Positions 41,847 to 51,408 are shown, counted from the stretch's first letter. The stretch: DNA of 64,000 nucleotides from Peristeroidobacter agariperforans (GCF_004138335.1 NZ_RYFW01000004.1:402849-466848); one strand, 5' to 3'. The notes: a model not told the origin generated them from the letters alone. Translations and numbers: made by a program.

Positions 41847-42344
41847 CTAAACAGACGCCGCGACCGCGGCCCGCTCGGTCTGCTCCACGAACAGAAGCAG
41901 CCACTCGGCCACTAGGGCCGGCTTCTGCTCCCCCTGAATTTCGACGCTGATGTCAAAATTGCAGAGAATCTGGCCGGGCCCGCGCTCCCGGGTCGACTTC
42001 AGCACGACCTTGGCCCGCACTTTGCTGCCGACCTTGACCGGCGCCAGCATGCGGACGCGGTCCAGGCCGTAGTTGAGCTTGTAGGCTTCCCGAGGGGAGC
42101 GAATGATTACGTCGTGCAACAGGTGAGTGAGCAGCGACAGGGTCTGGAACCCATAGGCGATGGTCGTGCCGTACGGACTATGCCGGCCCGTCCACTCGGG
42201 ATCCATGTGCATAGGATCGATATCGTCGCTGGCGCGTCCGAACGCATCGATGCGCTGCTGATCGATGACATACCACTGCGAGCAGCCCAGCTCCTTGCCC
42301 AGCATCTGGTCACGGACCGCGGCGGAGTACAAATCGATCGGCAT
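41847..42344 (-). CDS. MaoC-like (hot-dog) dehydratase/hydratase
   Basis: A 165-residue MaoC-fold protein. The catalytic Asp/His region reads QQRIDAFGRASDDIDPMHMD, followed by GTTIAYGFQTLSLLTHLLHD and YGLDRVRMLAPVKVGSKVR. Such proteins hydrate enoyl-CoA thioesters. GAGG lies eight bases before the ATG at 42,344. It is the first gene of the leftward unit and faces tetR across 87 bases. Confidence 0.85.
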   Translation of the reverse strand: MPIDLYSAAVRDQMLGKELGCSQWYVIDQQRIDAFGRASDDIDPMHMDPEWTGRHSPYGTTIAYGFQTLSLLTHLLHDVIIRSPREAYKLNYGLDRVRMLAPVKVGSKVRAKVVLKSTRERGPGQILCNFDISVEIQGEQKPALVAEWLLLFVEQTERAAVAASV

Positions 42345-42431
42345 GAGAAGACCTCGTGATGCGCAACGGAGTATCGTTGCGGCGACGTGAGACGGAACCA
42401 TTTCGAGTGACTGGATGGAGATTGCGAAAAA

Positions 42432-43133
42432 ATGACTAGAGAGTCAATAAAAAAATCGAAGCAGGGCAAGGCCGCGGCACCCGCGGCCCGTCCGAGCGGG
42501 CGCCGCCGGGGGCGGCCGAGCGGCAATGTGCTGGATCGGCGCGACCTGATTCTGACCGCCGCTTTGAAACTGTTCGCGGTGCGCGGCTACGAGCGCACGG
42601 GCTTGCACGATGTGGCGCGCGCCACTGGGATCACTCGTCCGGCGATCTATCACTACTACAACTCGAAAGGCCAGCTGTTGTTCGAAGCGGTGGGCTTCGC
42701 ACTGGGTCAGCTGATGAACCGGCTCAGACAGGTCGACGCAAGCGCGTTCACCCATCCGGCGCAGCATCTGGCGATGCTGGTGCGCATGCAGGCCAGTTTC
42801 GAAATCGAATTGCGCGGAGTGACGCCATTCATGGACTCAGTGCTGTACGGGCCGCTGCGTGATGTGGCTGAGCTGACCGCGGCCCAGAAGACCGAACTGC
42901 GCAATTCGCAACGCCAACTGGTCGAGATCTATCGCAAGGTTCTACAGGACGGCAAAGCGAGCGGCGCGCTGGACGTGAGCAGTCCGACCGTTACTGCCTT
43001 TTCCATTCTCGGCATGGTCTCCCACCTGGCTGTCTGGTATCGCGAGGAGGGCGAGCTGACCAGCGAGGCGGTCGCCACGCTCATGAGCGAGCTCGCGCAA
43101 CGCCTGGTGCTCAAGCCTGCATCGGCCGCCTGA
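42432..43133 (+). CDS. TetR-family repressor of the divergent and downstream catabolic genes
   Basis: A 233-residue TetR regulator with a basic N-terminal extension (RPSGRRRGRPSG), a TetR HTH at about residues 36-80 (ALKLFAVRGYERTGLHDVAR, GITRPAIYHYYNSKGQLLFE) and a C-terminal ligand domain. The ATG overlaps a perfect palindrome TGACT-AGAG-AGTCA (42,433-42,446), so bound repressor would block its own expression and probably the divergent maoC unit. The same palindrome recurs before the acylase and amidohydrolase genes. A likely ligand is the substrate, or its CoA ester, of the pathway. Confidence 0.87.
   Translation: MTRESIKKSKQGKAAAPAARPSGRRRGRPSGNVLDRRDLILTAALKLFAVRGYERTGLHDVARATGITRPAIYHYYNSKGQLLFEAVGFALGQLMNRLRQVDASAFTHPAQHLAMLVRMQASFEIELRGVTPFMDSVLYGPLRDVAELTAAQKTELRNSQRQLVEIYRKVLQDGKASGALDVSSPTVTAFSILGMVSHLAVWYREEGELTSEAVATLMSELAQRLVLKPASAA
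42433..42446. promoter_or_regulatory. Probable TetR operator O1
   Basis: The perfect inverted repeat TGACTAGAGAGTCA starts one base inside the tetR ATG and lies 88 bases from the divergent maoC start. Matching sites occur at 43,184 and 51,536. The position over the start codon suits autorepression by a roadblock or by hiding the start. Confidence 0.75.
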
Positions 43134-43183
43134 ACACAGTCATCCCCGACGCTCTCGGTTCTATCGGCAGTTCCGAACTATAT

Positions 43184-43197
43184 TGACACGTGAGTCA
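43184..43197. promoter_or_regulatory. Probable TetR operator O2
   Basis: TGACACGTGAGTCA matches the TGACT-N4-AGTCA palindrome at nine of ten arm positions; with flanking bases (TTGACACGTGAGTCAA) it remains nearly symmetrical. It overlaps a good -35 hexamer, TTGACA (43,183-43,188), with TTAGCT-like bases about 17 bases downstream. It lies about 80 bases before the acylase start, an ideal place for repression. Confidence 0.7.
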
Positions 43198-43277
43198 ATT
43201 CTGTTAGCTTGACGACATCGCCACAGGGTATGCCCTGCGCGGTCTCGAGTCGGGCTGCAAGTTTGAAGGGGAGCGGG

Positions 43278-45653
43278 ATGGGGATGCGGGGGCGGCACAT
43301 CGTCTGGGGCACGGTCCTAGCAGCGGGGGCGCTAATCGCGTCTGTCGCGACGGCGGAGAATTCATCCGTGCAGGTGCGCTACACCAGCTACGGCCTCCCG
43401 CATATCGCCGCGGCGGACTACGAGGGCGTGGGCTTCGGTCTCGGCTATTCATTCGCGGCCCACAACCTGTGTCTGGGGGTCGAGCTGGCGCTGACCTTGG
43501 CAGGTGAGCGCTCGGCGGCGTTCGGTGAAGACGGGGTTTACGTGGATCCGCATTTGGGCACCACACCCATCCGCAATCTCGATAGCGACTTCTACGCGAA
43601 ATTCATCTACACGGACGCGGTCGCGGCCAGCATGGAAGCGCAGCTGTCCAGAGAAGGCCGCAGTCTGATCACTGGTTATGTGCGCGGATTCAATTGGTAT
43701 CTGACGGAGACGCCTGGTACTCGCCGGCCGGCGGCTTGCAGAAACGCGAAGTGGGTGCGGCCGCTGACCGAGCGTGACATTCACCGCCGCATCAACAACA
43801 TTTCAGTCCTGCAAAGCACTCACGTTTACCTTCCCGCGATAGCGGGCGCTCAACCCCCCGGACCAGCGGGCGAGCGCGCCATGAGCGCGCGTCCGCGCGA
43901 ACCGCGCGTCTCTCAGGAGGGCGCCGGCAGCAACATGGCGGCATTCGGGCGCCGCGCGACGAGCAATGGGCGCGGGCTGTCTTTCGCCAATCCCCATTTT
44001 CCCTGGCATGGTCCGCAAAGGTTCTACGCTGCGCAGCTGACGGTACCTGGCAAGTACGACGTCTTCGGCGGCATGCTCTATGGCACGCCATTCATTCTGC
44101 TCGGATTCAATCGCGACGTCGGCTGGTCGATCACGTACTCGACCAACCAGCGTTTCTCGCTGCAACGTTTGCAGCTCGTGCCAGGTTCGCCAACCAGCTA
44201 TCGCGTGGATGGACAAACGCGCCAGCTGGAAGCAGTGAACTTGCGCGTGCCTGCTCGTACCGCGGCCGGCAAGATGGTCATTCGCTCGCGCACTCTGTAT
44301 CGAAGCGCAGATGGCCCGGTGATCGACACCGATGCTTTTCCCTGGACCACCGAGCACGTCCATGTATTGAAGGATGCGAACCGACTGCAGGGTCGCTGGC
44401 CAGATCAGTTCCTCGCCTTGGGTCGCAGCCGCACGGTGCATGAATTCAAGGCGGCGGCAGAACGTCACCGCGGGCTGATGTTCTCTAACCTCACGGCCGC
44501 CGACCGGCACGGCGATGTTTACTATGGCAACCTGTCGATTTCGATCAACATGCCCGATGCGGACCTCGAGCGTTGTCTGGTCGAGAACGGCGAACAGTTG
44601 CTGCGCGAACGGTTGGCTGTCGTGCTCGATGGTTCTCGCTCGGACTGCGGATGGCGTCCAGACGGCGACCCCATCGATCCTCAAATTCTCCCGCTGCGCC
44701 GACTGCCGTGGACGATTCGCGACGATTACGTTCTCAACGCAAACGACAGCCACTGGCTGGTGAACGCGGATCCGAACTCGGCATTGGAAGGGTTCGATCG
44801 CGTCGTCGGCATGGAGCGCGCGGCGCTTGGGGATCGGACGCGCACAGGTTTGAGGTTGGTCGAACGCCGGCTCGCGGGCACTGATGGATTGCCCGGCAAC
44901 AAGATAACATTACAGACGCTGCGCCAGGCCTTGTATCGCGCGGATACAGTGCTCGGGGAGGCGATTCGTGATGATGCTGTTCGCGACTGTCGCGCAAACC
45001 CGAGCGTCGAGCTGGCGGCCGGGCATTCTGTCGATCTGAGTAAAGCGTGTGACGCACTCGCGATGTGGGATGGTACCGCGAGGATCTCCTCCAAAGGAGC
45101 GACGCTCGCGCGCGAATACATTCAGCGGCTACCTCGAGAACCGCGCAGTTCGGGCTTCACTCTGGCCGCCGCGACCTGGCGCGTGCCTTTCGATCCGGCG
45201 CGTCCGATCGCTACTCCTGCCGGACTGACGCCGTCCGACGCCACGCGCCGCGCGCTCGCCGAGGCGATTGTCACTCTCGACTCCGCCGGACTTCCTTGGG
45301 AAGGTCCCTTGGGTCAGTCGCAATTCCTGGACTTAAACGGCCAACGCGTGCCGTTCGCGGGCTTTCCTTTTTCTTTCTTGAGATTCGCTCCAGCGCTGGT
45401 GCCAGAGCGAAGCATGACCATGCCGGTCTATGTGTACGGCGATTCGTACGTTCATGCCGTTACCTTCGATGCAGAAGGCCCCGTCGCTGACGTGGTAATG
45501 GCGTATTCCCAATCCACTGATCCTCAGTCCGAGCACAGCTGGGATCAGACGCTTGCCTACGCGCACGAACGATGGATTCGTGTGCCCTTCGTCGATCGCG
45601 ATATCGCCAGGGACCGCGGCTTGCGCACCATCGAGCTCGACTATAAAGAATGA
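43278..45653 (+). CDS. Penicillin-acylase-family N-terminal-nucleophile hydrolase
   Basis: A 791-residue exported proenzyme: a signal peptide (VLAAGALIASVATAE), an alpha-chain region, a spacer, and the autoproteolysis site GAG|SNMAAFGRR with nucleophile Ser218. The beta chain follows, with GLSFANPHFPWHGPQRFYAA and IDPQILPLRRLPWTIRDDYV. The family cleaves amide bonds in beta-lactams, N-acyl-homoserine lactones and aculeacin-like lipopeptides in the periplasm. AGGGGAG precedes the ATG at 43,278. It is the first gene after operator O2 and is followed by a TonB receptor, so its substrate probably comes through that receptor. Confidence 0.87.
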   Translation: MGMRGRHIVWGTVLAAGALIASVATAENSSVQVRYTSYGLPHIAAADYEGVGFGLGYSFAAHNLCLGVELALTLAGERSAAFGEDGVYVDPHLGTTPIRNLDSDFYAKFIYTDAVAASMEAQLSREGRSLITGYVRGFNWYLTETPGTRRPAACRNAKWVRPLTERDIHRRINNISVLQSTHVYLPAIAGAQPPGPAGERAMSARPREPRVSQEGAGSNMAAFGRRATSNGRGLSFANPHFPWHGPQRFYAAQLTVPGKYDVFGGMLYGTPFILLGFNRDVGWSITYSTNQRFSLQRLQLVPGSPTSYRVDGQTRQLEAVNLRVPARTAAGKMVIRSRTLYRSADGPVIDTDAFPWTTEHVHVLKDANRLQGRWPDQFLALGRSRTVHEFKAAAERHRGLMFSNLTAADRHGDVYYGNLSISINMPDADLERCLVENGEQLLRERLAVVLDGSRSDCGWRPDGDPIDPQILPLRRLPWTIRDDYVLNANDSHWLVNADPNSALEGFDRVVGMERAALGDRTRTGLRLVERRLAGTDGLPGNKITLQTLRQALYRADTVLGEAIRDDAVRDCRANPSVELAAGHSVDLSKACDALAMWDGTARISSKGATLAREYIQRLPREPRSSGFTLAAATWRVPFDPARPIATPAGLTPSDATRRALAEAIVTLDSAGLPWEGPLGQSQFLDLNGQRVPFAGFPFSFLRFAPALVPERSMTMPVYVYGDSYVHAVTFDAEGPVADVVMAYSQSTDPQSEHSWDQTLAYAHERWIRVPFVDRDIARDRGLRTIELDYKE

Positions 45654-45666
45654 GAGGAGGCTTGAT

Positions 45667-47952
45667 ATGACGTTTTCATCTGGCGCCTCACGGGCCACCG
45701 CCGGCGCCGTGTTGTTCGGGTTTCTTTGCAGTACCGCGTCGTTGGCGCAGCAGACGGGCGGAATGCTCGAAGAGATCATTGTCACCGCGACCAAGCGCAG
45801 CGAGCGTTTGCAGGACGTGCCCATCAGCTTGCAGGCGTTGACCGAAGCGTCGATGGCGGAGCAGGGCATTACCGACGTGACCGGCCTGGTGGCGAGCGTG
45901 CCGGGACTGTCGCTAGCCGACGGCGGGCCGGGGTACCGAACGCTGTATATCCGTGGTGTCGCGTCCGAGTACGGCAGCGCCGGCACCACGGGCGTATATA
46001 TCGACGACGCTTTCGTGCAACCCGGTGGTATCGTGCAAACGATCGTGGAGCCGTTGTACTTCGACCTCGAGCGCATCGAAGTGCTGCGCGGTCCGCAGGG
46101 CACGTTGTTCGGCGGCAGCTCGATGGGTGGCACGGTGCGCTTCATCACCAACAAACCCGATACGACTCAGTTCGCCGCCGCGGCGGGCGCGGAGGTATCG
46201 TACACGCAAGATGGTGGCTTTAATTACGAGATCGACGGCATGTTGAATGTGCCGTTGGCCAGCGACGTCGCAGCACTGCGCATCGTCGGCGCACACCGCG
46301 ACAAGGACGGCTACATCGACAAGCTCATTGGCGATTTCTCCGACCCGGCGCGTGAGGGCAGCGGTTCGATTCGCACCATCGAAAACGTCAACGACGAGGA
46401 ATTCTCCGCCGTGCGCGTGCAGCTTGCCGTGACGCCGGGCGAGCGGCTCGCGATTCGCCCGTCATTCATGTATCAGAAAACGACTTCTGAATCCTTTGGC
46501 GCTTTCGACAATCCACCCGACAATTACGACCAGCGTCGCGCGATTGATGTGAAAGAGCCGATTGAAGACGAGCTCAAACTCGGTAACCTGGTCGTGACTT
46601 ACGATTGGGAGGGCGTGCAGCTGCTGTCTTCGACTTCGTACAGCGAGCGCGATTCCTGGTTCAAGGAAGATGCCAGCGACAGCATCGAGGAGACGGTGCT
46701 GCCCGACTTCTACGGCATGCCGCGCGGATTGTTCTTCTATTCGACGTACGACGGCAGCCGCTTCGAAGAATCGTTTCAACAGGAACTTCGCCTGGCGAGC
46801 ACGGGCGAGGCGCGCCTGAGTTGGGTGGCCGGCGTCTACTATGAGGATTATGACCAGGACAACGGCTTCGACTGGCTGGTCCCGGGCTTCAGTGACGCGG
46901 TGTTTCCGGTGGCCGATGACAACTTCTATCACAGCAAATCCTGGTTGAACCGCAAGCAGAAGGCAGCCTTTGCCGAAGGCACGTGGTCGATCACAGAAAA
47001 TCTCAAGGCCACGGTTGGTCTGCGCTGGTACGAGTTCCAGGTCGAGCGGCAGAGTTATGACCGCGACGGCGAGATGAACGGCGGGCCGCTGCCGGACGGG
47101 CCGGTGTATTCGTCCAAGGAAGACGGCGTGAGCCCGCGTTTCTCGCTGGCTTATGACTTCGGCGACCAGATGATCTACGCCACCGCATCCCGCGGCTTCC
47201 GGGTGGGCGGACCGAACTCATCCGTACCCGGCGTCGATACCGGATCCACGTGTGTGGCTGAGTACCGTGCGGCGGGCATCGGCGTCACCGATGACGGCGA
47301 TGTCGAAGGTTTCGAATCCGACGAGCTGTGGAACTATGAAATCGGCGCCAAGACCGCCTGGGCGGACAACCGCGTGGTCGTGAACGCCGCCGCGTATCGG
47401 ATGAACTGGAACGACCTGCAGTCATTGTTCCTGCCGGCCTGCTTCTTCGGCGCCACGGTGAACTTCGGCAAGGCGACCTTGACCGGCGTCGAAGTGGATT
47501 ACCGGATCGCCCTGACCAGCGCACTGGAGTTGTCGGGCGGCATCAACTACAACGACGCGGAGATCGCCGAGGACGCACCAGTGCTAGGCGTTTCTAAAGG
47601 CGATCGGTTGCAGAACGCGCCGGAGTGGGGCGGAAGCGTCGCGATCCGTTATGGCTTTCCGATGTTCGGTGGCGATGGCTACTCCTTAGCCACGGCGCGC
47701 TATGTCGACGACTCGTTCCGCAGCTTCGATCATAGCGATCCGCGCACGTTCCAGGATTCCTACACGATGGTAGGCGCGCGCATCGGCCTGCGACGCGATC
47801 AGTGGGAGCTCAGCCTGTTCGCGGACAACCTGCTCAATGAGCAACCGGCGATGTTCCACTTCATCTCGTCATTCTTCGGCACTGCCTCGCACACCCGCAT
47901 GTTCCCGATGCGCGGCCGCACGATCGGCATGAGCTTCCGCAAAGATTTCTAA
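45667..47952 (+). CDS. TonB-dependent outer-membrane receptor of the TetR regulon
   Basis: A 761-residue receptor with a signal peptide (LFGFLCSTASLAQ), a TonB-box/plug start at LEEIIVTATKRSERLQDVPI, a plug segment IEVLRGPQGTLFGGSSMGGT and a terminal phenylalanine (GMSFRKDF). It is only distantly like the receptor at 4,820. GAGAGGAGG lies upstream of the ATG. It sits 13 bases after the acylase gene and just before two exported DJ-1-like genes, so all four probably form one operon for uptake and periplasmic processing of one compound. Confidence 0.88.
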   Translation: MTFSSGASRATAGAVLFGFLCSTASLAQQTGGMLEEIIVTATKRSERLQDVPISLQALTEASMAEQGITDVTGLVASVPGLSLADGGPGYRTLYIRGVASEYGSAGTTGVYIDDAFVQPGGIVQTIVEPLYFDLERIEVLRGPQGTLFGGSSMGGTVRFITNKPDTTQFAAAAGAEVSYTQDGGFNYEIDGMLNVPLASDVAALRIVGAHRDKDGYIDKLIGDFSDPAREGSGSIRTIENVNDEEFSAVRVQLAVTPGERLAIRPSFMYQKTTSESFGAFDNPPDNYDQRRAIDVKEPIEDELKLGNLVVTYDWEGVQLLSSTSYSERDSWFKEDASDSIEETVLPDFYGMPRGLFFYSTYDGSRFEESFQQELRLASTGEARLSWVAGVYYEDYDQDNGFDWLVPGFSDAVFPVADDNFYHSKSWLNRKQKAAFAEGTWSITENLKATVGLRWYEFQVERQSYDRDGEMNGGPLPDGPVYSSKEDGVSPRFSLAYDFGDQMIYATASRGFRVGGPNSSVPGVDTGSTCVAEYRAAGIGVTDDGDVEGFESDELWNYEIGAKTAWADNRVVVNAAAYRMNWNDLQSLFLPACFFGATVNFGKATLTGVEVDYRIALTSALELSGGINYNDAEIAEDAPVLGVSKGDRLQNAPEWGGSVAIRYGFPMFGGDGYSLATARYVDDSFRSFDHSDPRTFQDSYTMVGARIGLRRDQWELSLFADNLLNEQPAMFHFISSFFGTASHTRMFPMRGRTIGMSFRKDF

Positions 47953-47963
47953 AGGAGATTGGT

Positions 47964-48797
47964 ATGGATCGAAGACAGGCTATCAGCGCGATGCTCGCCG
48001 CCGCAGCCGCAGGCGGCAGCCTTACCGCTGGAGCGCAGACACATTCGGAGCACGGGGCGGAGCATGGCGCACATGGAGCGCACGGCGCCGACGATCATTC
48101 GAAGTATCACGACATCAAGCACGAGAAGCTGGTGATGCTGGCCTATCCCGGCATGACCGCGCTCGACATGCTTGGACCGCACCACATGTTCTCTTGCATG
48201 ATGGGCGCCAAGGTCATCATCGCCGGGCAGACTCGCGACGTAGTGACGGCGGATACCGGACTGAAAGTCGTTCCCGACGTGGACTTCGCTTCGTGTCCTC
48301 GCGATATCGATTTGTTGTTGGTCCCCGGTGGCCTGGTTGGTACCACCGCGGCCATGAAGGACAGTAGGCTGGTCGACTTCGTTGCCGAGCTGGGTCAGCG
48401 CTCGAAGTATGTCACCAGCGTGTGCACCGGTTCGCTGATCCTGGGCGCCGCGGGTTTGCTGAAAGGTTACAAGGCGACCAGTCATTGGATCTCGTTGCAC
48501 ATGCTCAAAGAGTTCGGCGCCACTCCCGTGAAGGAGCGTGTGGTGTTCGATCGCAACCGTATCACCGGCGCCGGCGTCACCGCCGGAATGGACATGGGGC
48601 TCGCGGTGGTGAACATGTTGCGCGGTGAGGAGTACACCAAAATGGTCGCGTTGCTCACCGAGTACGATCCGGTGCCGCCGGTGAAGGCCGGCAGCCCCGA
48701 GACAGCCGGTCCCAAGGTAACGAACATGCTACGCGACATGTATAAGGGTTGGATCGCCGATACCGAAGCTGTTGTGAAGAGGAGCAGCCATGGTTGA
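47964..48797 (+). CDS. Exported DJ-1/PfpI-family protein 1, His-rich linker
   Basis: A 277-residue protein. A short twin-arginine-like start (MDRRQAISAMLAAAAAGG) is followed by a histidine-rich linker (HSEHGAEHGAHGAHG). The DJ-1/PfpI domain has the nucleophile elbow TSVCTGSLILGAAGLLKG (Cys154) and KATSHWISLHML, resembling isonitrile hydratase and AraC-linked PfpI domains. Export of a DJ-1 protein is unusual. The His-rich linker may bind a metal ion. It overlaps the next gene by eight bases. The reaction is unknown. Confidence 0.82.
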   Translation: MDRRQAISAMLAAAAAGGSLTAGAQTHSEHGAEHGAHGAHGADDHSKYHDIKHEKLVMLAYPGMTALDMLGPHHMFSCMMGAKVIIAGQTRDVVTADTGLKVVPDVDFASCPRDIDLLLVPGGLVGTTAAMKDSRLVDFVAELGQRSKYVTSVCTGSLILGAAGLLKGYKATSHWISLHMLKEFGATPVKERVVFDRNRITGAGVTAGMDMGLAVVNMLRGEEYTKMVALLTEYDPVPPVKAGSPETAGPKVTNMLRDMYKGWIADTEAVVKRSSHG

Positions 48798-49680
48798 TAG
48801 ATTCTCCGAAGTGAATCCCGGCAAGGGGCCGGCAACCCTCGACCGGCGCGCGTTGCTGACGGGCGTCGGGGCGATGACTCTACTCGGGCCGGCAGCGCTC
48901 CGTGCCGCTTCTCAGAGTACCAACCAGAGCAGCAGTGCGACGAGGGCCCAGTCGACCGAGGATCATTCCACGCACTCTCATGCGGGCTCGACACGCGAAG
49001 TCGCCATGCTTATGTATCCTGGCTTCTTTGCACAGGACCTCGTCGGACCCTACACGGTACTCGCATCGCTGCCGAGAACTCGCGTGCATCTGATATCCAA
49101 GACCAAGGATCCGATCAACGCAACACCGGCGGCGTTTCCAATCCTGCCGTCGGGAACGTTCGCGGACTGTCCGCGCGACCTTGATGTGCTGCTGGTGCCG
49201 GGCGGCGCGATGAGCACTGTCAACGCCATGAAGGACGAAGAGACCATCGAGTTCATCCGCGATCGGGGCGAGCGCGCCACGTTTCTCACCAGCGTGTGCA
49301 CCGGCTCATTGATGCTCGGCGCCGCCGGCTTGCTGCAAGGTTACAAGGCGACGTCTCACTGGGTGACGCACGACATACTGTCGAAGTTCGGTGCCATCCC
49401 CACGCACGGACGGGTGGTCGTGGATCGCAATCGCGTCACCGGCGGCGGCGTCACCGCCGGCATCGACTTCGGTTTGAAAGTGGCGGCCATTCTGGACGAC
49501 GAGTTCACGGCACAGCTGGTGCAATTGGCCATCGAGTACGACCCCGAGCCGCCGTTCGATAGCGGTTCGCTGGCGACGGCGCCCGCCAAGGTTCGGGAGG
49601 CCGCACAGAAAAACTACGAGCCGTTCCGCGCAGCCATGATCGATATTTCGGACAAGCTCGCCGAGAGTCTCAAGTCCTGA
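48790..49680 (+). CDS. Exported DJ-1/PfpI-family protein 2
   Basis: A 296-residue paralogue of the preceding protein with a clear Tat-type signal (LDRRALLTGVGAMTLLGPAA), a shorter His-containing linker (EDHSTHSHAG) and the same catalytic segment TSVCTGSLMLGAAGLLQG (Cys170) plus KATSHWVTHDIL. A conserved second cysteine lies in the ADCPRD segment of this copy and the ASCPRD segment of the first. The eight-base overlap implies coupled synthesis and perhaps a heterodimer. It ends at a strong bidirectional terminator. Confidence 0.82.
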   Translation: MVDRFSEVNPGKGPATLDRRALLTGVGAMTLLGPAALRAASQSTNQSSSATRAQSTEDHSTHSHAGSTREVAMLMYPGFFAQDLVGPYTVLASLPRTRVHLISKTKDPINATPAAFPILPSGTFADCPRDLDVLLVPGGAMSTVNAMKDEETIEFIRDRGERATFLTSVCTGSLMLGAAGLLQGYKATSHWVTHDILSKFGAIPTHGRVVVDRNRVTGGGVTAGIDFGLKVAAILDDEFTAQLVQLAIEYDPEPPFDSGSLATAPAKVREAAQKNYEPFRAAMIDISDKLAESLKS

Positions 49681-49689
49681 TGTGTTGGA

Positions 49690-49719
49690 GGCGCGCGCTC
49701 GCATCGTCGAGCGCGCGCC
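49690..49719. terminator. Bidirectional hairpin terminator
   Basis: A perfect 12-base-pair stem (GGCGCGCGCTCG and its complement) with a six-base loop, placed between the convergent DJ-1 gene (stop 49,680) and amidohydrolase gene (stop 49,735). No strong T-run follows on the + strand, so efficiency is uncertain. Confidence 0.8.
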
Positions 49720-49734
49720 CTCACTTGCTTTCAA

Positions 49735-51408
49735 TCACTCGCCCTGTTTGATGAAGACCGCGCGCCCACCCACGACGGTGCGCAGCACCTCGAGCTTCGG
49801 AATATTTACTGGCTCTGTTTCAAACAGATTGGCGGACAGCACCACGAAATCAGCAAGATAGCCGGGCTCGAGCTTGCCGACCGATTTTTCCTGATAGCCT
49901 GCGTACGCATCGGCCTGGGTGTAGGCACGAACAGCTTCCTCGACAGTAATTTTTTGCTGCGGCTGCCAGCCATCCGGATTGGCGCCGTCGATGGTGCGGC
50001 GGGTCACCGCGGCGTAGATGCCCTCCAGCGGGTCGAGCGGAGCGACCGGCCAATCCGAGCCGAACGCAAGCAGCGCCTTGGCATCCAGCAGCGAGCGAAA
50101 AGCATATGTTCCCTTGAGGCGCTCCGGGCCGATGCGCTTCTCCGCCCAGCGGCCATCGTCGATGGCGTGATACGGTTGCATCGATGCGATAACGCCTTGC
50201 GATGCGAACTGCGCCGCCGCCGTTGGGCTCAGGTGCTGAGCATGTTCGATGCGAAAACGCCGGTCGCGCGGGCCGTTCTCGGCCGCGACACTCTTATAAG
50301 TATCCAGCAGCCAGTCATTGGCCCGATCGCCGATCGCGTGGATCACGACATGCAACCCCGCGCGATCTGCATTGACGATGCGACGGCGTTGCTCATCCGG
50401 CGCCACGAGAATCAATCCACTGGTTTTGGGATCATCCGTGTAGGGCTGGTGAAACCAGGCGGTAGTCGAGCCGAGCGAACCATCCACATAACCCTTCAAT
50501 CCGCCCCAGCGCAACCAGTCGTCGCCACGGCCGTGTGTGCGGACATACTCCGCCATGCGTTGCCAGTCGGCCAAGGGCACGAAGGAATAAATTCGCACTC
50601 GCAGAGCGTCACGGTCACGCGCTCGGCGATAAGCCTCGAGCGAGCGCCAGGTGCCCATCGCCATGTCATGAACTTGCGTAACCCCCCGACTGGCCGCGTG
50701 AGTCATCGCGGTTTGTAACGCGCGATCCACTTGATCCATGCTTTCTTCAGGGATCTTCATCAAGGACTGAGCCTCATCCTTGAGCACACCGGTAGGGCGG
50801 CCCTTGGCGTCGCGCACGATGGTCCCTCCCGGCGGGTCTGGCGTCTTCTCGTCGATGCCGGCGAGTTTTAGCGCCAGCGAATTGGCGAGCGCCATGTGGC
50901 CATCGAGACGCGTGACATAGACCGGCGTGTTGCTCGTCTCCTTATCGATCCAGTTGCGATCGGGTAACTCGCCACCCCACATTTCGTGATCCCACGCGCC
51001 GTACAGCACCCACTCTCCTGGCGGCTTCTGCCGGGCGGCGGCGGCAATTCGCGAAGCGAACTCTTGAGGAGTTTTTGCGTCGCGCAGGTCGACGTGACCA
51101 AGGGAGATGCCGCCTTCGATGAAATGGACGTGCGCGTCAATGAAGCCGGGCGTAACGAATGCTCCATTCAGCTCCACGACTTCGGTCTTGGGCCCAATCC
51201 TGGACTTGATGGTGGCGGTGGGGCCCACCGCAACTAAACGCTCCCCTTCGATCGCGATCGCCTGGCTCAGCTCCCCTGTGCTGCCGCCGGTCCAGATGCG
51301 ACCATTTAGATAAACCTTGTCCGCCATGTCGGCCCCGAGCGCTGTCGAGGCGAAGGTCAGAGTCGCGCAGATACAAGCCGCCAGCTGCGTCTTGAACGGT
51401 GCTCGCAT
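49735..51408 (-). CDS. Exported YtcJ-like amidohydrolase
   Basis: A 557-residue amidohydrolase_3 protein with a signal peptide (LAACICATLTFASTALGAD). It has metal-binding HxH in TPGFIDAHVHFIEGG, YGAWDHEMWGG, the GGLKGYVDGSLGSTTAWFHQ segment, VVIHAIGDRAND, RFRIEHAQHLSP and LAFGSDWPVAPLDPLEGIYA. Members hydrolyse N-acyl or cyclic amides. AGGAGCT lies before the ATG at 51,408. A perfect copy of the TetR palindrome lies about 130 bases upstream, placing the gene in the same regulon as the acylase. Confidence 0.85.
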   Translation of the reverse strand: MRAPFKTQLAACICATLTFASTALGADMADKVYLNGRIWTGGSTGELSQAIAIEGERLVAVGPTATIKSRIGPKTEVVELNGAFVTPGFIDAHVHFIEGGISLGHVDLRDAKTPQEFASRIAAAARQKPPGEWVLYGAWDHEMWGGELPDRNWIDKETSNTPVYVTRLDGHMALANSLALKLAGIDEKTPDPPGGTIVRDAKGRPTGVLKDEAQSLMKIPEESMDQVDRALQTAMTHAASRGVTQVHDMAMGTWRSLEAYRRARDRDALRVRIYSFVPLADWQRMAEYVRTHGRGDDWLRWGGLKGYVDGSLGSTTAWFHQPYTDDPKTSGLILVAPDEQRRRIVNADRAGLHVVIHAIGDRANDWLLDTYKSVAAENGPRDRRFRIEHAQHLSPTAAAQFASQGVIASMQPYHAIDDGRWAEKRIGPERLKGTYAFRSLLDAKALLAFGSDWPVAPLDPLEGIYAAVTRRTIDGANPDGWQPQQKITVEEAVRAYTQADAYAGYQEKSVGKLEPGYLADFVVLSANLFETEPVNIPKLEVLRTVVGGRAVFIKQGE

